The notes: generated from the sequence alone by a model not told the origin. A stretch of DNA of 26,793 nucleotides from SCRD01 sp046705285 (GCA_046705285.1 JBJKQK010000129.1:1-26793), one strand, 5' to 3'. Shown: positions 1-8,164, numbered from the stretch's first letter. Numbers and translations are program-made.

Positions 1-666
1 ATTCACGCGGATGCCAAACCACGCCACAAAATAACTGCCGGCCATTCCCAGCACGCTGAAGAGCAGGATAATGAAAACTCTAAACGCGCTGAAGTGAAGC
101 AGGGCTGCGAAATACACCAGGATGACGACGGCAATGAACGACCACAGGAGGAGCAGGAATTTGCCCTGTTTGATGAGATAGGTTTTGGAGGTCTCCCAAA
201 TCAGTTGTGACGTCTCCAGCATCGTCCGATGCGCCGGCAGATGTTTCAGGTGAATGTACATGAAGAAGCCGAAAAGCATTCCCAAGATGCAGAACAGCGG
301 CCCAAACAGGAGCAGGTCGTGGCCGTTGATGGCAATAGGGCCGAGGAAGTGGACCTGGGTCAAGTCCGGAAGCTTCAGACTGGCTTCGCCGGCAGGTTCC
401 TTGGCAGCCTGAGCAAAGGCTGTGGCCGAGCCGGCCAGCATCAGAGTAACGGCAGCCATAGAAGCCCTGGCGAAAAGCCGTCGCAAGGACCGCGCGCGTG
501 ACAAATGGCAATCCATTTTCTCAGAAAATATCGCGCCCCTTCCGAAAACGGCCCAGACCGCCTGTGAAAAGCGCTTGCAGGCGCTTACAGCAAGCGCTGG
601 ACGAGACAACAGCCCGGTTGCAGCCAGCGCAAATATGCTCAGCAGAACAATAGGTAAAACGCTCAT
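1..666 (-). CDS. hppA: Membrane-bound pyrophosphatase (ion pump), N-terminal part
   Basis: Partial gene; its 3' end lies beyond position 1. Membrane pyrophosphatases hydrolyse PPi and pump H+ or Na+ across the inner membrane. The minus-strand frame shows the typical start of the family: a membrane segment (GHDLLLFGPLFCILGMLFG), the segment ETSQLIWETSKTYLIKQGKF, then two more hydrophobic helices ending at WFGIRVN. The catalytic DxxxD motifs lie outside the window. The frame is open up to an ATG at 666 with a GAGGAAA ribosome site 6 bases ahead. A second ATG at 516 also precedes a good signal peptide (basic RARSLRRLFARAS, then a hydrophobic stretch ending AFAQA) but has a poor ribosome site. 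I prefer 666 on the ribosome site; 516 gives a protein more like relatives as I remember them. Family call is from recalled homology, fairly sure. Confidence 0.8.
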   Translation of the reverse strand, partial: MSVLPIVLLSIFALAATGLLSRPALAVSACKRFSQAVWAVFGRGAIFSEKMDCHLSRARSLRRLFARASMAAVTLMLAGSATAFAQAAKEPAGEASLKLPDLTQVHFLGPIAINGHDLLLFGPLFCILGMLFGFFMYIHLKHLPAHRTMLETSQLIWETSKTYLIKQGKFLLLLWSFIAVVILVYFAALLHFSAFRVFIILLFSVLGMAGSYFVAWFGIRVN

Positions 667-795
667 GGTTGTTTCCTCGATTCCGAGTCATTGTATGCCT
701 TGCCAGCGGCGGCTCGGACATTCTGAAGATTGAGAGCAGTGGGTTATGCGCACGAGTGCACAGACCAGCCTAACGGGAAGTCATTTAGGCATTGT

Positions 796-825
796 TTTAT
801 AGCACAAGCCGGAAATTGCCGTCAA
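796..825 (-). promoter_or_regulatory. Sigma-70 promoter of hppA
   Basis: On the minus strand a -35 box TTGACG (825-820) and a -10 box TATAAA (801-796) are separated by 18 bases. Each matches the consensus in 5 of 6 positions. The predicted start is near 789, which leaves a leader of about 120 bases before the ATG at 666. The long leader could hold control elements, but I see no clear riboswitch in it. Confidence 0.6.
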
Positions 826-898
826 GGAAATGAAATGCGGCGAGATGCTGCCGGAACGTCACCGGGGCATGTCTTAGTTTCTCATAATGTCTGATGCA

Positions 899-1927
899 TC
901 ATTGCGCGGGCACCCAAGCCATGCCGTCGCAGACCGGGCCGGCGCTGATCTCCTTCTCAACTTTCCAGGTTTCAAGGTTGACGACAGCGATTTGCTTACT
1001 GCGGTCGCAGGAGACGTAGGCGACTCGATCGTCGGGCCGCACAACAATTTCCTGCGGAGCGGCCGGAACATCAATGGTATGAACAATTTCCCAAGTCTTC
1101 AAATCAACCACAGCAATCTTATTCTTATTGATGATGGCGATCAGCAAGTAGCGGCCGTTGAGCGTGGGCGCCGTTCCGTACCCGATGCCTGGCAATTCGA
1201 CCCAGCGCGACACCTTGTTGGTTGCCGTATCGATTACAGCCAAACGAGGGTTGTGCTGGTCAGACGTAAAAGCATAGCGGTCGTTCATGGAAACGGAAAT
1301 CCGCTGCGTCTCTTTGCAAATGGGGATGATGGCGAGGGTCTTTCGAGCGGCGACGTCCAGCACGGAGACTGTCCCCGGACCAACATTCGCCGTGTAGATT
1401 CGCCGGCCGTCATGGGAGAAGGCCAGCATGTGCGATTCGTGCTGTCCGGTGGGAATGGTGCCCACGACCCTGTTGCTTTTGGGATCAATGATTGTAATAG
1501 CGTCGGCAAGTTCCGTCGAAACGTACAGCAGCCCATTATTGGGAGAGAACTTGGCGCAATGCGGACGCAGAGGCCCCACGCTGATGGTCGAAACGACCTT
1601 GCGATTGGCAAGATCGATCACATCAATGGCGCTGCCATTGCTTCCCGGCATTCCCACACCGGAATTTCCATAAATCGGAACATAAGCTGTCCGGCCATCC
1701 GGCGATACGGCGACCTCATGGCCAGTAATTCCGGTTTCTGTGATCGTAGCGATTTCACGGCCTGCCGCCGGATCGACGATGCCTAAAGTGTGATTGCCCT
1801 TGTTGTCGACCAGCAACAATCCTTGCGCGGACGAACGGGAAAGCGACCTGCCAGATGCCCCTAAAGCGATCAGTGGAAAGCCCAAAGCTACGCCCAGGAG
1901 TAGCGAAGAACTCCGAGTGATCATCAT
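899..1927 (-). CDS. Secreted YncE-like beta-propeller (YVTN repeat) protein
   Basis: A protein of 342 residues. It begins with a signal peptide (MMITRSSSLLLGVALGFPLIALGA) and continues as blade repeats of the YVTN/YncE type, recognisable from units such as 'GTVSVLDVAARKTLAIIP' and 'KIAVVDLKTWEIVHTIDV', each followed by a 'SPDGRTAYV'-like turn. About six to seven repeats fill the whole mature part, giving a periplasmic seven-bladed propeller. Members of the family bind DNA, ligands or metal cofactors, so the specific role is unknown. I chose the ATG at 1927 because GAGGGAG stands 6 bases ahead; an ATG 54 bases further upstream would place non-signal residues before the signal peptide. It lies downstream of the DUF971 gene with a gap of 167 bases and may have its own promoter. 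Confidence 0.8.
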   Translation of the reverse strand: MMITRSSSLLLGVALGFPLIALGASGRSLSRSSAQGLLLVDNKGNHTLGIVDPAAGREIATITETGITGHEVAVSPDGRTAYVPIYGNSGVGMPGSNGSAIDVIDLANRKVVSTISVGPLRPHCAKFSPNNGLLYVSTELADAITIIDPKSNRVVGTIPTGQHESHMLAFSHDGRRIYTANVGPGTVSVLDVAARKTLAIIPICKETQRISVSMNDRYAFTSDQHNPRLAVIDTATNKVSRWVELPGIGYGTAPTLNGRYLLIAIINKNKIAVVDLKTWEIVHTIDVPAAPQEIVVRPDDRVAYVSCDRSKQIAVVNLETWKVEKEISAGPVCDGMAWVPAQ

Positions 1928-2094
1928 GATTTTCTCCCTCGCATCATGCGGATCTGGATTCTGAATGAAGGGCTGCCCCATGCTGCCCTGTTGAATCTGG
2001 TCGATGGAACGGCTATTGGGAACAGGCTAAAGTGTGTGCCCGGCTCTCAGCGCCAGGCCTTGCGCATTCTGCAGCCGCTTGGCTTCGTGGGCCG

Positions 2095-2436
2095 CTACCG
2101 CACCGTGTCCTGCGCATCTTCGCATTCTGCGCAAGGGCAAAGTTCCCGCAAATAATCAAACGTATAGATGCCTGCGGAATGCCCATCACTCCAATAAATC
2201 TGGAGAGCGTAGCGGCCTACGAGTTCCGCCCTGTCCGGCTTCAAAGGCCCCGAGCCGAAAATGGGCAGCGGTCCCGCCTCGCTGGCCTGTGCCGGACCCG
2301 CATCTATGCATGTTGCGCACGGGCAACGGTCTCGAAGGTATTGGTAGGAATAGGCGCTATGATGTCCATCCGCCCATTCGATCATCAGTTCGTCGCCCTC
2401 GCCGTGAAGCCGAATCGTCCTGGGAGTGAAGGCCAC
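2095..2436 (-). CDS. DUF971 (GBBH-like N-terminal domain) protein
   Basis: A protein of 113 residues made of one DUF971 domain, the fold also found at the N-terminus of gamma-butyrobetaine hydroxylase. The hallmark pattern is present twice: 'WADGHHSAYSYQYLRDRCPCATC' in the first half and 'WSDGHSAGIYTFDYLRELCPCAEC' in the second, each with a CPC-xx-C cysteine cluster that could bind zinc or iron. The start is GTG at 2436, seven bases after the last base of the Mrp stop (2441), so translation is probably coupled to mrp. DUF971 is often fused to or next to Mrp/ApbC, which suggests a role in Fe-S handling; that role is inference. Confidence 0.8.
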   Translation of the reverse strand: MAFTPRTIRLHGEGDELMIEWADGHHSAYSYQYLRDRCPCATCIDAGPAQASEAGPLPIFGSGPLKPDRAELVGRYALQIYWSDGHSAGIYTFDYLRELCPCAECEDAQDTVR

Positions 2437-2440
2437 ACTG

Positions 2441-3508
2441 CTATCCAGTTATGATTTGCGGAATCTGCTCGCCAGCCTGGCTGACCTGTTCCACCAGAGC
2501 CTTTGCCACAGCCTGATAAGCTTCAGCCAGCGGCGAATTCAAATCGAGTGCAACGGGATGGCCCGCGTCACTCTGCGCTCGAATCTTCGGATCGAGAGGA
2601 ATTTCGCCCAGGAATGGAATGCCCAATCTGGCCGCCGCTTCCTTTGCTCCGCCATGGCCGAAAATGTCTTCCCGGACGCCGCAATGCGGGCACACATAAT
2701 AACTCATGTTCTCAATAATTCCCAGAACCGGGGTGTTCAGTTTCCTGAACATGGCGATCGCCTTCCAGGCGACGTCGAGCGCAAGCTCCTGCGGCGTGGA
2801 GACAATCACAGCGCCGGTCAGAGGAATGGTCTGCGAAAGGCTCAACTGGATATCGCCGGTTCCCGGCGGCAAATCCATCACCAGGTAGTCGAGTTCTCCC
2901 CAGTTCACGTCGCCCAGAAACTGCTGGATGGTTTTATGCAGCATGGGGCCGCGCCAGATGACGGCTTCGTCCTGCGGAAGGAAGTACCCCATGGAGATGA
3001 TCTTGATACCCCACTCAACCGGCGGCTCAAGCTTGCCCTCAACGATGCGCGGTTCCTGCTTGCCACCCATCAGGGATGGCACGCTGGGGCCGTACACGTC
3101 CGTATCCATCAGGCCAACTTTTGCTCCCTGGCGATGGAGCGCCACGGCGAGATTGGCCGCTACAGTGGACTTTCCAACTCCGCCTTTGCCGCTGGCCACC
3201 GCGATAGTGCTCTTCACCTGCGGAATCAGACTGGACTGGCTCTTGGGCGGGGCGGCTGAAGGAGTGGCAATTTCAACTTCAACTTTCGACACCCCAACCG
3301 CCTCAATGGCCTTGCGGACAGCGGCGGCGAGTTGGGAATTCGCCTTCGGAGTATCGGCTGTTTTCAGCTCAAGCACAATGACCGTCTTGTCAGAAGTTAC
3401 CTCGATATCTTTAACGTAGCCCAGCGAAACAATATCTTTGCCCTGCGCCGCGTCTTCGACGCCTTTGAGTGCCTCCAGGACCTCCTGCGGACTCACCCTT
3501 TTGCTCAT
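2441..3508 (-). CDS. mrp: Mrp/ApbC family Fe-S cluster carrier ATPase
   Basis: A protein of 355 residues. The N-terminal 80 or so residues are a DUF59/MIP18 domain. A short linker follows, then a ParA/MinD-type P-loop ATPase with the deviant Walker A GKGGVGKST at residues 107-115, the segment MDTDVYGPSVPSL at 135-147, LVMDLPPGTGD around 209-219 and the CPHC motif at 273-276 that bridges an Fe-S cluster in the dimer. Proteins of this family carry [4Fe-4S] clusters to apo-targets in the cytosol. The start is well set: AGGAG stands 5 bases before the ATG. It follows cystathionine beta-synthase by 85 bases and precedes DUF971, so the group links cysteine supply with Fe-S delivery. Confidence 0.92.
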   Translation of the reverse strand: MSKRVSPQEVLEALKGVEDAAQGKDIVSLGYVKDIEVTSDKTVIVLELKTADTPKANSQLAAAVRKAIEAVGVSKVEVEIATPSAAPPKSQSSLIPQVKSTIAVASGKGGVGKSTVAANLAVALHRQGAKVGLMDTDVYGPSVPSLMGGKQEPRIVEGKLEPPVEWGIKIISMGYFLPQDEAVIWRGPMLHKTIQQFLGDVNWGELDYLVMDLPPGTGDIQLSLSQTIPLTGAVIVSTPQELALDVAWKAIAMFRKLNTPVLGIIENMSYYVCPHCGVREDIFGHGGAKEAAARLGIPFLGEIPLDPKIRAQSDAGHPVALDLNSPLAEAYQAVAKALVEQVSQAGEQIPQIITG

Positions 3509-3593
3509 GATGTCTCCTGAAAAATCTTTACTCTTGGCTTAAATAGCATTCTCAGGCGCGGGCAGGGAATTGTCAAACTTCGAAGAAAGGGTT

Positions 3594-4982
3594 TCATTGC
3601 GGCTGCTTAATCAGACGAGCAATTGCATGGAGAAGATCGTACTTGGTCAGGATCTCGTACCGGTGTTCTCCCAGGTCAATGAAGACGGCCGGGCAGTCCC
3701 GGGTGATGCAGGCGGTGACCTGATCGATGGCGGCCGAGGGAGGCAAAACCGGGAAAGCCTCCCGCATAGCCTCGCGTACGAGGAGCTTCTTGAAGTCCTT
3801 GCCCTGGAGCGTCAGGTTCAGGATGTCGTCTTCGTAAAGGGCTCCAACAGGTGTTTTATCTTCGAAGACTGGGAGCTGTGAGAAATCGTTAGCCTGCATG
3901 CTGTCGAGAGCTGCCTCCAGGGAATCTCCGGGCGCCAGCCGAACCAGTTGCTTCGGCTGGCCCATAGCCGCCTTAGCCTGCACAATGTCCGCGGCGGTCA
4001 GCGGTAGCCCCGATTCGAAGTAGCGGTTATCTCTCATCCATTCGTCGTTGTAGACCTTGCTCAGATAGCGCATGCCCGTGTCTGGAATGACGACCACGAC
4101 GAAATCCTTCTCGCTCAGAGAAGGAAGAATCTTCATGGCGGCTGCAATGGCAGTGCCGGCCGAGCCCCCGGCAAAGACCCCTTCCAGCCGTGCCAGTTTT
4201 CGCGCCCAGAGGAATGAATCCTTGTCACTCACTTGAATGACGTCATCAATGATGCTGAAGTCGAGCGCCTTGGGCAAGAAGTCCTCGCCGATGCCTTCTA
4301 CTTTGTACGTTTCGGCCTTGCCCGTCGTACCGTTGTGAAAGAAATCGTAAAGGATTGATCCTACCGGATCGGCGCCGATAATCCTTACTTCAGGGTTCTG
4401 CCTTTTCAAATACCGACCGATGCCCGTGATGGTTCCTCCCGTTCCCATGCCGGCAACCAAATGGGTGATGCGGCCTTCGCTATCCTCCCATATTTCCGGC
4501 CCGGTCGTTTGAAAGTGAATGTCCGGATTCGCGGGATTATCGTACTGGTTGGCGTAAAAGGAGTTTGGAATTTCGCTCGCAAGTTTCCGGGCAACAGAAT
4601 TATAGCTGCGGGGGTCATCGGGCTCGACCGCAGTCGGGCACACAATCACCTCGGCGCCCATCGCTTTGAGTAAGTCAATCTTTTCCTTGGATTGCTTGTC
4701 AGTGATCGTGAAGATGGCTTTGTAGCCCTTTACCACGGCCGCCAGCGACAGACCCATGCCCGTGTTGCCTGAGGTTCCCTCGATGATGGTACCGCCGGGT
4801 TTCAGAACGCCGCGCTTCTCAGCGTCCTCAACCATGGCGATTCCGATTCGATCCTTGACGCTGCCGCCGGGATTCAGGAAGTCGCACTTGGCGTAAACTT
4901 CTGCTTTGAAGCCTCGTGCCAGGCGGTTGAGCTTGACAAGGGGCGTGCGGCCGATGGCCTCAAGAATGTTGTTGTACCGCAT
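3594..4982 (-). CDS. cbs: Cystathionine beta-synthase (PLP fold plus CBS domain pair)
   Basis: A cytosolic PLP enzyme of 462 residues that condenses serine and homocysteine to cystathionine; cysteine synthase is the alternative. The fold-type II core runs from residue 1 to about 320, with NPGGSVKDR holding the Schiff-base lysine K43, the SGNTG substrate loop at 71-75, the phosphate loop GTGGT and the late GGSAG loop. Two CBS domains fill the last 120 residues, as in cystathionine beta-synthase and unlike CysK/CysM. The start at 4982 is chosen because GGCGGTGG stands just before it and a TATAAT box lies between it and the longer ATG at 5045, which would be upstream of the transcript start. It heads a minus-strand series with mrp and DUF971. 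Confidence 0.88.
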   Translation of the reverse strand: MRYNNILEAIGRTPLVKLNRLARGFKAEVYAKCDFLNPGGSVKDRIGIAMVEDAEKRGVLKPGGTIIEGTSGNTGMGLSLAAVVKGYKAIFTITDKQSKEKIDLLKAMGAEVIVCPTAVEPDDPRSYNSVARKLASEIPNSFYANQYDNPANPDIHFQTTGPEIWEDSEGRITHLVAGMGTGGTITGIGRYLKRQNPEVRIIGADPVGSILYDFFHNGTTGKAETYKVEGIGEDFLPKALDFSIIDDVIQVSDKDSFLWARKLARLEGVFAGGSAGTAIAAAMKILPSLSEKDFVVVVIPDTGMRYLSKVYNDEWMRDNRYFESGLPLTAADIVQAKAAMGQPKQLVRLAPGDSLEAALDSMQANDFSQLPVFEDKTPVGALYEDDILNLTLQGKDFKKLLVREAMREAFPVLPPSAAIDQVTACITRDCPAVFIDLGEHRYEILTKYDLLHAIARLIKQPQ

Positions 4983-5013
4983 ATGACCACCGCCAGGCTG
5001 GAAATAAACGGCT

Positions 5014-5019
5014 ATTATA
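5014..5019 (-). promoter_or_regulatory. Probable -10 box for cystathionine beta-synthase
   Basis: A perfect TATAAT on the minus strand 31 bases ahead of the chosen ATG at 4982. I see no good -35 box at 16-18 bases (TTGGCC lies 20 bases away), so the promoter may depend on an activator. The box supports the shorter gene start. Confidence 0.4.
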
Positions 5020-5090
5020 ACGCATTGCCTCTTCCCGGGGGCCAAGTTCCAGCGCTACATAAGATTGCAAAATACAGTGACAGCCTTTCC

Positions 5091-5143
5091 GTAGCGGCGC
5101 TGCCCTCAGCGTCGAAATGCCCCGGTGTGGACGCCGGCGCTAC
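5091..5143. repeat. Palindromic repeat of the GTAGCGGCG family
   Basis: The element starts GTAGCGGCG and ends CGCCGGCGCTAC, so its outer 6 bases (5091-5096 and 5138-5143) form a perfect inverted repeat with GC-rich inner complementarity. It lies between the TPR gene and cystathionine beta-synthase. It resembles the GCGGCG...CGCCGCTACAG elements in the phage module, so the family is present in both host and phage DNA. Confidence 0.5.
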
Positions 5144-5185
5144 CACAGGCAGCGCCGATATGATTTGTAATTCTCCTTAAACCGG

Positions 5186-6364
5186 CTAGCGAATAGCGCT
5201 CTTGACCCTTTGCAGCAGTTCACGCGCCCGGGCTTGCACCGAACAGTGGATGCTGGCAGCCTGCTCAAGTGCAACCGCGGCCTTCCGGTGGTCCGCGGGA
5301 TAGAGATTCTCGTAGGCGTAACCGAGTAAGTAATAAGCCTGGCCCTGCAATTCCGGATTGGCCTTCAAAAGGTCGGCTGCCCGCTGGAAATCCTTAATGG
5401 CCGGGGCCGTCCGGTGGGATTGGCTCGTCCTCTCCAATTCAATATAGCCAAGCGTCAGCAGTGCCATGCCTTCCTGGACGTTCTGCTGGGCTTTGAAGGC
5501 GTCGTCGGAGACGCCCTCGGGTTTCTTCATACCGGGGATCAGCGTGAGAACCTTGCTGGCGTATTCTTTGGCTTTGGCCTGATTGGTGTGGCGACGGACA
5601 GCATAGTCGTAAGAGACAAGATTCAGGGCCTCAATGTCATTCGGATCAGAGGCAATGGCCTTTTCTGCATATTCGTCGGCTTTGGGGGACTGGTTGGCCT
5701 GCGCATAGGCAACGGCATAAGCATAATTCACTCGGCCGCCCTGCTCCTTTGCCACCGCGGGATAGGCCTGGGTGAATTGGTCAAGCAGCTTGACCTTCTG
5801 GTTGGGGTCCGTGACGCCGGGCAGGAAACGAAAGAAGGAATAGACCATGTAAGCCGTGTCATTCTGGGCCTGCTGCAGGGCGCTTTTTTTTTCGGCCTCG
5901 AATTGAGCCTGGTTCTCTGCTGTACTCCTGACAACTTCAGACTCAGCTTCAATCAGTGGTGCAGCCTTGGCGATAATGTCAAATGGCGCTGTACCGGGCT
6001 GGCCGGTCTCCATGTACGCCTGAAGAAGATTGTCAAGGAAGGGTACGTCCATGTAGCCGGCCGCGACAGCCTTCTGGCCCGCAGCGATGGCTTTATCATA
6101 CTGCTTAAGCCCGACGTAGTTCTTTGTAAGAAGCTGTTCCACACAGGGCAGGTACTTGGAATCCGAATGTTCCTGGACAAACTTCTCAAGCAGGGCAACC
6201 TTGGCATTGGGATCGCTGGCCCCGTTCACGGCCAGCGTCAGTTTGTCTTCAGGAGAGCCGACGATGATGGTGTAATTCCCACAACTGTGGACTTGCTGGG
6301 CTGCCAGAGGCCAGGACAGTGCCATCAGGCCCACAAGCAGAACCGCCTGAAACAAGCTTCGCAT
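5186..6364 (-). CDS. Secreted TPR-repeat protein
   Basis: A protein of 392 residues with a clear signal peptide (MRSLFQAVLLVGLMALSWPLAAQ) followed by helical TPR repeats through to the C-terminus. Examples are the segments around 'YVGLKQYDKAIAAGQKAV', 'NYAYAVAYAQANQSPKADEYAEKAIASDPNDIEALN' (split here across two repeats) and 'GYAYENLYPADHRKAAVALEQAA'. It is expected in the periplasm as a protein-interaction scaffold; no enzymatic motif is visible. The start is firm: AAAGGAGG stands 5 bases before the ATG. The stop codon of the upstream frameshifted methyltransferase remnant lies just before this ribosome site, so the two were probably one transcript. Confidence 0.8.
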   Translation of the reverse strand: MRSLFQAVLLVGLMALSWPLAAQQVHSCGNYTIIVGSPEDKLTLAVNGASDPNAKVALLEKFVQEHSDSKYLPCVEQLLTKNYVGLKQYDKAIAAGQKAVAAGYMDVPFLDNLLQAYMETGQPGTAPFDIIAKAAPLIEAESEVVRSTAENQAQFEAEKKSALQQAQNDTAYMVYSFFRFLPGVTDPNQKVKLLDQFTQAYPAVAKEQGGRVNYAYAVAYAQANQSPKADEYAEKAIASDPNDIEALNLVSYDYAVRRHTNQAKAKEYASKVLTLIPGMKKPEGVSDDAFKAQQNVQEGMALLTLGYIELERTSQSHRTAPAIKDFQRAADLLKANPELQGQAYYLLGYAYENLYPADHRKAAVALEQAASIHCSVQARARELLQRVKSAIR

Positions 6365-6377
6365 GGAAACCTCCTTT

Positions 6378-6701
6378 CATATCGATGATTCCAGGGGCCT
6401 TCGCCTCAGTCGAGGCAGGAACCGAGGCACCGTACGCGCAAGCTTCGTATTCAGAATCGTATTGTTCCCGGAGTTCTCGCTCTTCAAGTGGAGCGACTAT
6501 TAAATACAACAGGAATGTGCCGAATGCCAGCAGAAAAATCCCTCCAGTGCCGGTCAGCACCCAGAAGGCAAAGAAACCGAGAATAGTGGTTGCGCCCCGC
6601 GGATGCCGCACACGCGCGCAAATTCCTGTGCAGATGATCATCCTGGTGAGCTCGACTGACATTGTGATATCGCACTGGAACGGCCTTTGCCAGCAACGCA
6701 T
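6378..6701 (-). pseudogene. Truncated, frameshifted isoprenylcysteine-methyltransferase (ICMT)-like gene
   Basis: The minus-strand frame from about 6701 contains the conserved ICMT/PEMT-like signature: ARVRHP (the R-H-P cofactor-binding motif), a hydrophobic hairpin, then EERELREQYDSEYEA. At about 6436-6443 the family pattern leaves this frame. Moving one base over gives RTVPRFLPRLRRRPLESSI and a stop at 6378-6380, which is the usual VPRFLP ending of the family. Restoring two bases (TGCG to TACGCG) would give EYEAYARTVPRFLP in one frame. The N-terminal membrane helices normally found before the RHP motif are missing as well. Without the shift the frame would run 116 bases into the TPR gene, which is unlikely. 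Sequencing error remains possible for the shift but not for the missing N-terminus. Confidence 0.65.
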
Positions 6702-6823
6702 GATAACGCCGCGGAAGTATTGATACTTGTCTGAAAAATCTGAGCATATTCTATCGCCAAATCCTTACCTTGGAATGTAAAATGCCTGTGCAAGAACCTA
6801 CAAAAATAACCGGAGGGATTGTT

Positions 6824-7174
6824 ATGCGGCTGTATGCTTGGGATTCAGTGCGGAAGGAGCAGATGAATCCAAAATTCTGGCGCAAAGTAGTTACAGGCGA
6901 GAAGATGACAGTGGCACAGATTTTTATCTCCAAGGATGGTGTTGTTCCTGTGCACCGCCATGAAAACGAGCAGATGTCTTATGTGCTGGAAGGCGCGTTG
7001 AAGTTCGATATCGGCGGCCAGGAGGTTACTGTTCGTAAAGGGGAAATCGTTCATATCCCGTCAAACGTCCCGCACGGGGTCGTGGCGCTGGAAGATACGT
7101 TCGATATTGAAGTCTTTGCGCCAGTGCGTACAGATTGGCTGACCGGCGAGGACGACTATCTGCGCAAAGGTTGA
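6824..7174 (+). CDS. Single-domain cupin protein
   Basis: A protein of 116 residues. The first cupin motif is seen as PVHRHENEQMSYVLEG, with the HxH-x3-E metal ligands, and the second as IPSNVPHGVVALED with the last histidine. Such small cupins bind a divalent metal and act as dioxygenases, isomerases or sensors; the substrate is unknown. The start at 6824 has GGAGGG 6 bases ahead. An in-frame ATG at 6770 lacks a ribosome site. The SDR gene follows after 125 bases on the same strand and could share its transcript. Confidence 0.82.
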   Translation: MRLYAWDSVRKEQMNPKFWRKVVTGEKMTVAQIFISKDGVVPVHRHENEQMSYVLEGALKFDIGGQEVTVRKGEIVHIPSNVPHGVVALEDTFDIEVFAPVRTDWLTGEDDYLRKG

Positions 7175-7299
7175 CCGGACAGGCGTACCCGTCCGCGGCT
7201 CGCAAAGGTGCATCCAGGCTTGATGGCAGTATGGCACTGCACCGAGGGGATTGGTCACGGCAGTTCGCAGGCTGTTCAAAGAAATTGGGAGACGGAAGA

Positions 7300-8091
7300 A
7301 TGGATCTGGGGCTAAAAGATCGGGTTGCCATTGTAGCGGCATCGAGTCAAGGTTTGGGCAAGGCTGTTGCCCAGGGTCTGGCCAGGGAAGGCGCAAAGGT
7401 GGCGATCTGCGCGCGGACGGAGTCTGCTCTTAGCCAGACGGCCGAGCAAATCCGCAAGGAGACTGGCGTCGAAGTTCTGGCGCGAACTGCGGATGTGACG
7501 GTGTACGAACAGGTCAAGCGCTTCGTCGGCGAAACGAATAACCACTTTGGGCGGGTTGACATCTGCGTCACGAACGCGGGTGGCCCTCCGGCGAAGCCAT
7601 TCTCCGACACCACGGTGGAAGACTGGCAGGCGGGGGTGAATCTGAACCTGATGAGCACTCTCTACTTTGTACGTGAAGTGCTGCCGCTGATGCAGAAGCG
7701 GAAATGGGGCCGGGTGATTACGGTTACTTCAGCATCGGTAAAGCAGCCGATCGACAATCTGGTACTGTCCAACTCGGTCCGGTCAGCAGTCACCGGCCTC
7801 ATGAAAAGCCTTTCCAACGAGTATGGGAAGGACAACATTCTGGTCAACAATGTGTGCCCCGGCTATACGCTTACTTCCCGGCTGGATCAGCTCTCCGGCA
7901 AACTGGCCAAGGCAGAAGGCGTGGATCCCAAACAAATCCAGCAGCGCTGGGCAAGTCAGGTTCCCCTGGGTCGCATTGGCCAGCCGGAAGAGTTTGCCAA
8001 CATGGTTGTGTTTCTTGCTTCCGAGCGTGCCAGCTACATCACGGGCGTTTCAGTCGCCATCGATGGAGGACACGTTAAAGGTATCTACTGA
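7300..8091 (+). CDS. Short-chain dehydrogenase/reductase, atypical active site
   Basis: A protein of 263 residues with a Rossmann fold of the FabG-like SDR type: AASSQGLG (13-20) as cofactor loop, DVT at 65-67, NAGG at 92-95, TSAS at 143-146, NNVCPGY at 183-189 and the C-terminal VAIDGG. Position 157, where the catalytic tyrosine of YxxxK is expected, is serine, and position 161 is arginine (S-N-S-V-R). I recall a recognised subgroup of SDRs with SNxVR here, so this is probably a stable variant and not decay. NAD(P)-dependent redox activity is therefore uncertain. GGAAG stands close before the chosen ATG; longer frames start inside the cupin gene. Confidence 0.85.
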   Translation: MDLGLKDRVAIVAASSQGLGKAVAQGLAREGAKVAICARTESALSQTAEQIRKETGVEVLARTADVTVYEQVKRFVGETNNHFGRVDICVTNAGGPPAKPFSDTTVEDWQAGVNLNLMSTLYFVREVLPLMQKRKWGRVITVTSASVKQPIDNLVLSNSVRSAVTGLMKSLSNEYGKDNILVNNVCPGYTLTSRLDQLSGKLAKAEGVDPKQIQQRWASQVPLGRIGQPEEFANMVVFLASERASYITGVSVAIDGGHVKGIY

Positions 8092-8099
8092 AGTTCGAT

Positions 8100-8118
8100 C
8101 AGCAGCCATGGGCTGCTG
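8100..8118 (+). terminator. Stem-loop after the SDR gene
   Basis: A perfect 8-base stem (CAGCAGCC / GGCTGCTG) with loop ATG starts 9 bases after the SDR stop. A clear T-run does not follow directly; a T/C-rich stretch comes about 25 bases later. It may be a weak intrinsic terminator separating the SDR from the next operon. Confidence 0.4.
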
Positions 8119-8164
8119 GCATCCTGATCCGGGCCTTCCTGCTTTCTTTTCCATCACACTGATC

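Noticed and set aside
80..511. A 143-codon minus-strand frame at the left edge
   Set aside because: The neighbouring frame on the same strand encodes membrane helices of the pyrophosphatase; this one is cysteine- and arginine-rich without pattern.
887..1786. A 299-codon open frame on the plus strand opposite the beta-propeller gene
   Set aside because: The opposite strand encodes a clear signal peptide and propeller repeats with a ribosome site; this frame has no recognisable motif and arises from GC-rich codon shadowing.
5414..6388. A 324-codon open frame on the plus strand opposite the TPR gene
   Set aside because: The TPR pattern, signal peptide and GGAGG site on the minus strand explain the region; the plus frame is a shadow.
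6702..6823. Promoter of the cupin gene
   Set aside because: TAAAAT near 6776 is a fair -10 box, but no -35 box stands at a proper distance, so I do not list it.
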